From Myxococcota bacterium (GTDB lineage Bacteria; Myxococcota; Polyangia; GCA-2747355; JAKLHH01), in contig JAKLHH010000175.1 in the NCBI GenBank assembly GCA_022710245.1, forward strand, positions 1 through 10,156: 10,156 bases of DNA, written 5' to 3'. A program made the translations under genes and the position numbers. Positions 7,401-10,156 of this stretch are shown here, piece after piece; position 1 is the first letter of the stretch; every line of letters starts with the position of its first letter. The notes under the pieces were generated by a model, which searched no databases, was not told where the DNA came from, and saw nothing but the letters and a program-made list of their open reading frames with translations.

Positions 7401-9773
7401 GGTCACCACCCGGCGCCGCCGCTGCCGCCGCCCCTCGCGGGCGTGTCCTGCCTCGAGGAAGCGCGCGACGTGCGACGGCACCCGCGCCGAGCACCGCCTC
7501 GCCACGGCGAGCGCCTCCCAGAGAGGCTGCCCGGTCCAGAGCTCCTCCTCTCGCTGCCCGCGACGCTCCCAGACCTCGGCGGCCTGGCCGACGTCATCGA
7601 GGAAGGCGAGGTCCTCACCGCTCCGCTCGATCCAGCGCGCGAGGCGGGTCCAGTTGTGGATCAGCGACTCGTGCACGAGCTCGAGCTCGGGCTGCCCCGC
7701 TCCCTCGACGCCGCGCGCCCGCCGGACCGAGAGGAGCCGCGCCTTGACCAGGCGGCCGAGGATCGGCTCCGCGGCTCGGTCGAGCCCCTCGAGGAGGCGC
7801 GGCAGCGGCACCAGCCGGCGCGTCCCCTCGGAGGAGATGAGGCGGAGGAGGAGCTCACGCGCGAGCTGCTCCTCGTCGGGCGTGAGCCCCTCGAGCACTC
7901 CATCGGCGTGCGCGGCGAGCGCGCCCTCGACGCCGCCCATCTCCTCGTAGGCCCGGCGGGTGAGGCGACGCGCCCGCCAGTCGCGTCGCTCCCAGAGCTG
8001 GCGTGCCGTGAACTGGAGCAGCGGCAGCTCGCCGCCGGCGGCCTCGATCATGCGCGGGACCAGCTGCGCGTCGTCATAGCCATAGTCGAGCGCCCGGAGT
8101 GGCTCGACGAGCACCTCCTCGAAGCCGCGTCGGTCAGGTGGGCCGAGGAGCACGACCTGGCCGAGCGCCTCGCGGACGCGCGGCCCACCCGCCAGGCGAC
8201 CGAGGAAGTCCTCGCGCAGCGTGAAGACCACTCGCACTGGCTCGCCAGCGTCATCGGCGGCGCCGCAGACCGCCTCCATGAACGCGCGCCGCTCCCCCTC
8301 GTCGGGCGTGTGCGTGCAGAGCTCCTCGAGCTGGTCGACGAAGAGGAGCACGCGCGCGCGCTCGCGGGTGGCGAGCCGCTCGAGGATGACCGAGACCAGG
8401 TGCGGCGCGCGGCGCAGCAGCTCCTCCAGCTCCACGCCGTCGGGCTCCAGTGCAACCTCGCCGGCGGCCGCGAGGAGCTCCTGCAAAGGCAGGGTGGGCT
8501 CGCCGCTCGGCAGCTCCCCGGCGCGGAGCCGCGACGCGAGCGCGCGGAAGGGCTGCGTGCCCGGGCGCAGCGTGAGCACGATCCAGCGGCCCTGCTCGCG
8601 CAGGCGCGGGATCAGCCCAGCCTGGATGAAGGAGCTCTTGCCCACCCCGGAGGGGCCCACCACGGCCAGCGCGGGCGTGTCGCGCAGGCGCTCGACCAGC
8701 GCGGCGACCTCGGCGCCGCGGCCGAAGAAGAGGTGCGCGTGCTGCTCGCTGTAGGCTTGCAGCCCGCGGAAGGGCGCCTCCTCGCCAGCACCGCGGCTGC
8801 GTGCGCTGGCGAGGAGCTCGCGGAGCGTCTCGGCGACCTCGCGGGCGCTCGGCCGCGCGGCAGGCTCCGCGGTCAGACAGCGGTTGACCAGGTCGGCGTA
8901 GTCCTCCCCGAGCTCGCCTACCGGCAGCCGGGGCGGCGCGTCGGGCCAGGCCACGCGGGCCATCAGCTCGCCGAGCGTCGAGGCCGGGTAGGGGTGATCG
9001 CCGCTCGCCATCTCGAAGAGGATCACTCCGAGCGCCCAGACGTCCGTCGCCTCGCCGGGCTGCTCCTGGCGCCACTGCTCGGGCGCCATGTACGCCGGCG
9101 TGCCCTGCAGCGGCCGGCACGACCCGGCGCCGGGTTGCGTGCTGTCGATCCAGAGCTCCTCGTCGAGGAAGCCGGCCAGCGCCGGATCGCTGCGCCTGGC
9201 CGCACCGTCCGCGGCGAGCTCGACCGGCGGAGGCAGCCGGGCAGCGGAGAGCCCGAAGTCGCAGACCCGTGGCCGCCCGTCGCGGGGGATGAGGACGTTC
9301 TCCGGCTTCAGATCGAGGTGGAGGACGCCGTGCTGGTGCGCCTCGGCGAGCGCCTCGGCGAGCGCGAGCCCGAGCCGTGGCGCCTCGCGCGGACCGACGC
9401 CGGCGGCGATGCGCTCCCGCAGCGACGTGCCCTCGAGGTACTCGAGGGCGAGGTACGGGACCCCCTCGTGCTCGCCGACCGCGTAGATGGTGACGATGTT
9501 GGGGTGGTTGAAGCGCGCGGTGGTGCGCGCCTCCTGCAGCACGCGGGCGGCGAGGTCCGTGGGGGCCGAGCTCGCCAGGCGGCGGACGATCTTCAGCGCG
9601 ACCTTGCGGCCGAGGAGGAGATCGCGCGCGAGGTAGACCTCGCCCATCCCGCCCCGGCCGATGCGCCGACGGACGCGGAAGTGGTCGACGAGTGTGCCTG
9701 GCGCGAGCTGCGGCCTCAGCGGAGAGGCCGGCGGCGTGAGCTGCGCCGGCTGACTGGAGAGCTCGAGGGGCAT
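4491..9773 (-). CDS. transmembrane Ser/Thr protein kinase - nSTAND NTPase - WD40 propeller fusion
   Basis: This 1760-residue signalling protein has four parts. The Hanks-type kinase (about 31-322) shows the glycine loop IGRGGMGEVY at 38-47, VALK with Lys61, Glu81, HLDLKPEN at 152-159 (Asp154), DFG at 172-174 and GTPAYMAPE at 224-232. Next is an nSTAND1-type ATPase (about 334-760): PFRGLQAYSEQHAHLFFGR entry motif, Walker A GPSGVGKSS at 373-381, Walker B VLLFVDQLEEL at 475-485, LREDFLGRL at 518-526 and a closing VHESLIHNW at 700-708. One membrane helix (about 789-807) follows an RRQRRRR cluster, so kinase and ATPase should be cytoplasmic. After a charged helical linker come 14 WD40 repeats (about 875-1466) and a degenerate propeller-like tail. 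Known logic of the parts: WD40 propellers bind ligands or proteins, the STAND module is an ATP-driven switch, and the kinase is the output. The ATG at 9773 has no good ribosome site, but the kinase begins about 30 residues later as expected. Ligand and substrate are unknown. Confidence 0.95.
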   Translation of the reverse strand: MPLELSSQPAQLTPPASPLRPQLAPGTLVDHFRVRRRIGRGGMGEVYLARDLLLGRKVALKIVRRLASSAPTDLAARVLQEARTTARFNHPNIVTIYAVGEHEGVPYLALEYLEGTSLRERIAAGVGPREAPRLGLALAEALAEAHQHGVLHLDLKPENVLIPRDGRPRVCDFGLSAARLPPPVELAADGAARRSDPALAGFLDEELWIDSTQPGAGSCRPLQGTPAYMAPEQWRQEQPGEATDVWALGVILFEMASGDHPYPASTLGELMARVAWPDAPPRLPVGELGEDYADLVNRCLTAEPAARPSAREVAETLRELLASARSRGAGEEAPFRGLQAYSEQHAHLFFGRGAEVAALVERLRDTPALAVVGPSGVGKSSFIQAGLIPRLREQGRWIVLTLRPGTQPFRALASRLRAGELPSGEPTLPLQELLAAAGEVALEPDGVELEELLRRAPHLVSVILERLATRERARVLLFVDQLEELCTHTPDEGERRAFMEAVCGAADDAGEPVRVVFTLREDFLGRLAGGPRVREALGQVVLLGPPDRRGFEEVLVEPLRALDYGYDDAQLVPRMIEAAGGELPLLQFTARQLWERRDWRARRLTRRAYEEMGGVEGALAAHADGVLEGLTPDEEQLARELLLRLISSEGTRRLVPLPRLLEGLDRAAEPILGRLVKARLLSVRRARGVEGAGQPELELVHESLIHNWTRLARWIERSGEDLAFLDDVGQAAEVWERRGQREEELWTGQPLWEALAVARRCSARVPSHVARFLEAGHAREGRRQRRRRVVTASLLALTAALAAIFAGQWRDARQGRSEARGRFAEALREGARAAALRGDLLEARAKVRGALEARDSAEARVLWWRLERDALLWRKDLGAAVYGVAFSPDGQRLAAACQDRAVHLIEADTGEVRALRGHGDQVMSVAVSPSGHLVAAGTWGGAIYLHDLVRGVRGVLRGHRDAVRALAFSPDGQRLLSGSSDRTARLWEIEHPDRPPLLLAGHGDGVHGAAFAPDGRRVATASLDQLVRIWAVSPAHAAQPAQPSLVLRGHQGVVLGVAFSPDGKMLASVSTDRTLRLWDVERGVERRMLEGHTGGVSSVAFGPDGKVLASSSLDGTVRLWTTDGATRGVLTAGKPIYAVRFSPDGTRLVSSGSDNAIRLWRVSSRPAHVAHGHNGRALATALSPDDRVLATGGHDGTIRLWDTSSGEERSVLEGHTAAVHTLTFAPGGKLLASGSADGTTRLWELSRTRRPQLLGSSGSAVYTVAFSPDGRRLASGGNDSLLRLWDVTTGAQQRVLEGHADAVTDVRFSPDGKLLASASRDRSVRLWPLAGGEPRLLEGHTGAVRGVAFSPDGRQLASAGDDARVWLWELAESKLGERRLLTSGASRTYSLAFSPRGLLGVPRADGSALLLDPSGRAPARELRGHAGEVNVLRFSADGATLATASDDGTARLWRATDGTPLWRAPLLLTSPARLLTHRGWQALEPADHAAPPPQRWREAAEQARGGDQAEDLRTICLRSERGLELWDKAADQRDLAARVDGLRRVLALPGACVALAGSEAHLYTTSGLRRRLPATAVAWDGREVLVSSERQVLAFSPAGDPRGVMPGAEAVTALTRAGNHLALGFEDGSIELTPLDGGQGRRVVCEDTPSSPVTRLAAGPGHTLVAGHASGAVGLWQLESGARLEGSRLHGPVTHLRVRATKVFAATDLGDHLVLDLSVFDLEYCQLLRQVWREVPVEWSAGRPAPSGPPAGHRCAPREP
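4608..5246 (-). other. degenerate C-terminal propeller-like region of the kinase protein
   Basis: Residues about 1510-1722 contain at least five weak beta-blade-like units, such as AVTALTRAGNHLALGFEDGSIELTPLDGG, PVTRLAAGPGHTLVAGHASGAVGLWQLESG and PVTHLRVRATKVFAATDLGDHLVLDLSVF. They lack the GH and WD signature residues but keep the spacing and the small-residue/Asp-Gly turn. They are probably a third propeller that has drifted in sequence. The protein then ends with YCQLLRQVWREVPVEW and a GHRC tail. Confidence 0.55.
5376..7151 (-). repeat. array of 14 WD40 repeats within the kinase gene
   Basis: Fourteen units of about 40-48 residues follow the pattern GH..(A)V..VAFSPDG..LAS.S.D.T.RLW. Each is seen directly in the translation; units 1, 2 and 13 are the weakest (for example LIEADTG and LLLDPSG in place of the W-D end). 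Fourteen equals two seven-bladed propellers, the usual packing. The corresponding plus-strand DNA shows a recurring block reading gcc-GTCGGGGCTGAAGG about every 125 bases, so the region is a strong internal direct repeat at DNA level too. Confidence 0.93.
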
Positions 9774-9819
9774 CGGCGCCGAGTCATATCACAGCTGCGC
9801 GGCGCGCGCGCGCCCGGCT

Positions 9820-9897
9820 GGCTGGCTGGAAAAATTCAGTGTGGGAGCAGCTGGTCGTCCTCGGCTGGCGGGAAACGTGCGGGCGGTCAGGCAGCTG
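9820..9897. promoter_or_regulatory. duplicated operator-like module in the divergent intergenic region
   Basis: Two copies of GGCTGGC(T/G)GGAAA (9820-9832 and 9863-9875, 12 of 13 identical) are each followed, after 15 or 16 bases, by the palindrome CAGCTG (9848-9853 and 9892-9897). The copies lie 43-44 bp apart, about four helical turns. A third CAGCTG sits at 9792-9797, close to the kinase start. The module lies between the divergent kinase gene (start 9773) and the plus-strand gene at 9949, so it could be a binding site for a regulator of either or both. This is inferred from layout only. Confidence 0.4.
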
Positions 9898-9900
9898 TTG

Positions 9901-9906
9901 TATAAA
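9901..9906 (+). promoter_or_regulatory. possible -10 element for the gene at 9949
   Basis: TATAAA matches the -10 consensus at five of six positions and stands out in otherwise GC-rich DNA, 42 bases before the GTG start at 9949. No convincing -35 is present 16-18 bases upstream; the CAGCTG of the second module copy lies just ahead of it, where a regulator could act. Confidence 0.35.
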
Positions 9907-9948
9907 CGCCTGCCGCGCTCGCGGCGTAGACGTGAACAGGAGCGAACC

Positions 9949-10156
9949 GTGGAGAAGAGGATGCCGGAGAAGCTGGTCCCGATGTGGACGCGGGAGCTGT
10001 GGGACAAGGCGAGGCATGAAGGGAGCGGGCGACTCTATGTGGATCGGGCGATGCGATGGACCGCCCTGGAGCCCGATCCGGGGCCCGATCCTCACAAGGG
10101 CCCGTACTCGATCACGGCAGCGGAGTGGGACGTGATGGCGAACGGCACGTTGACGA
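9949..10156 (+). CDS. partial gene of unknown function, runs off the window end
   Basis: An open frame of 69 codons continues to the last base with no stop. It begins GTG-GAG-AAG-AGG-ATG and reads MEKRMPEKLVPMWTREL, then WDKARHEGSGRLYVDRAMR, then WTALEPDPGPDPHKGPYSIT. The GTG at 9949 has AGGAG six bases upstream (9938-9942). The in-frame ATG at 9961 also has a GGAG six bases upstream (9951-9954), so the start could be either, a difference of four residues. There is no signal peptide or membrane segment in the visible part, which is rich in charged and aromatic residues. I do not recognise a family. The gene is divergent from the kinase and shares its upstream region. An alternative plus-strand frame closing at 10135 has no ribosome site and an atypical composition, so this frame is preferred. 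Confidence 0.6.
   Translation, partial: MEKRMPEKLVPMWTRELWDKARHEGSGRLYVDRAMRWTALEPDPGPDPHKGPYSITAAEWDVMANGTLT

Noticed and set aside
7020..9905. 961-codon open frame on the plus strand
   Set aside because: It is antisense to the kinase and ATPase domains. Its Arg/Ala/Glu/Leu-rich product has no domain and is the usual mirror of a high-GC gene, while the minus-strand frame carries every catalytic motif.
9784..10095. 103-codon minus-strand open frame upstream of the kinase
   Set aside because: It has no ribosome site, spans the divergent control region and opposes the better-supported plus-strand gene at 9949.

Overview
The window is very GC-rich (roughly 70% by eye), with tightly packed genes that mostly end their codons in G or C. 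Three things point to a Myxococcota (former Deltaproteobacteria) chromosome: a giant Ser/Thr kinase fused to an nSTAND NTPase and WD40 propellers, lipoproteins with Asp/Pro-rich linkers after the lipobox, and a Cys-rich module of a style common in that phylum. The assignment is an inference from gene style; no taxonomic marker is present.

Layout. 35-1660 (+) encodes a complete ALDH4-type 1-pyrroline-5-carboxylate dehydrogenase, the second step of proline catabolism. A 275-bp gap carries a weak hairpin and a plausible sigma70 promoter (TTGACC-N16-TACCAT). 1936-2802 (+) is a SpoU/TrmH-family RNA 2'-O-methyltransferase. Its 3' end overlaps by 47 bp, tail to tail, a small dimeric alpha/beta-barrel protein on the minus strand (2756-3061). 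After a 193-bp divergent gap come two plus-strand lipoprotein genes 24 bp apart (3255-3971 and 3996-4424). The second ends in an eight-cysteine module. More than half of the window (4491-9773, minus) is one 1760-residue gene: kinase, nSTAND1-type ATPase, one transmembrane helix, 14 recognisable WD40 repeats, then a degenerate propeller-like C-terminus. A 175-bp divergent gap contains a duplicated operator-like module, and a plus-strand gene of unknown function (from 9949) runs off the end.

How the genes work together. Only the two lipoprotein genes look like an operon. PruA, the methyltransferase and the small barrel protein look like independent housekeeping or metabolic genes. The large kinase is a self-contained signalling machine. 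The positive-inside pattern suggests a cytoplasmic kinase and ATPase with the WD40 propellers on the other side of the membrane. The divergent gap with paired repeats suggests that the kinase and the unknown gene at 9949 may be co-regulated. I see no RNA genes, CRISPR array, insertion sequence or origin.
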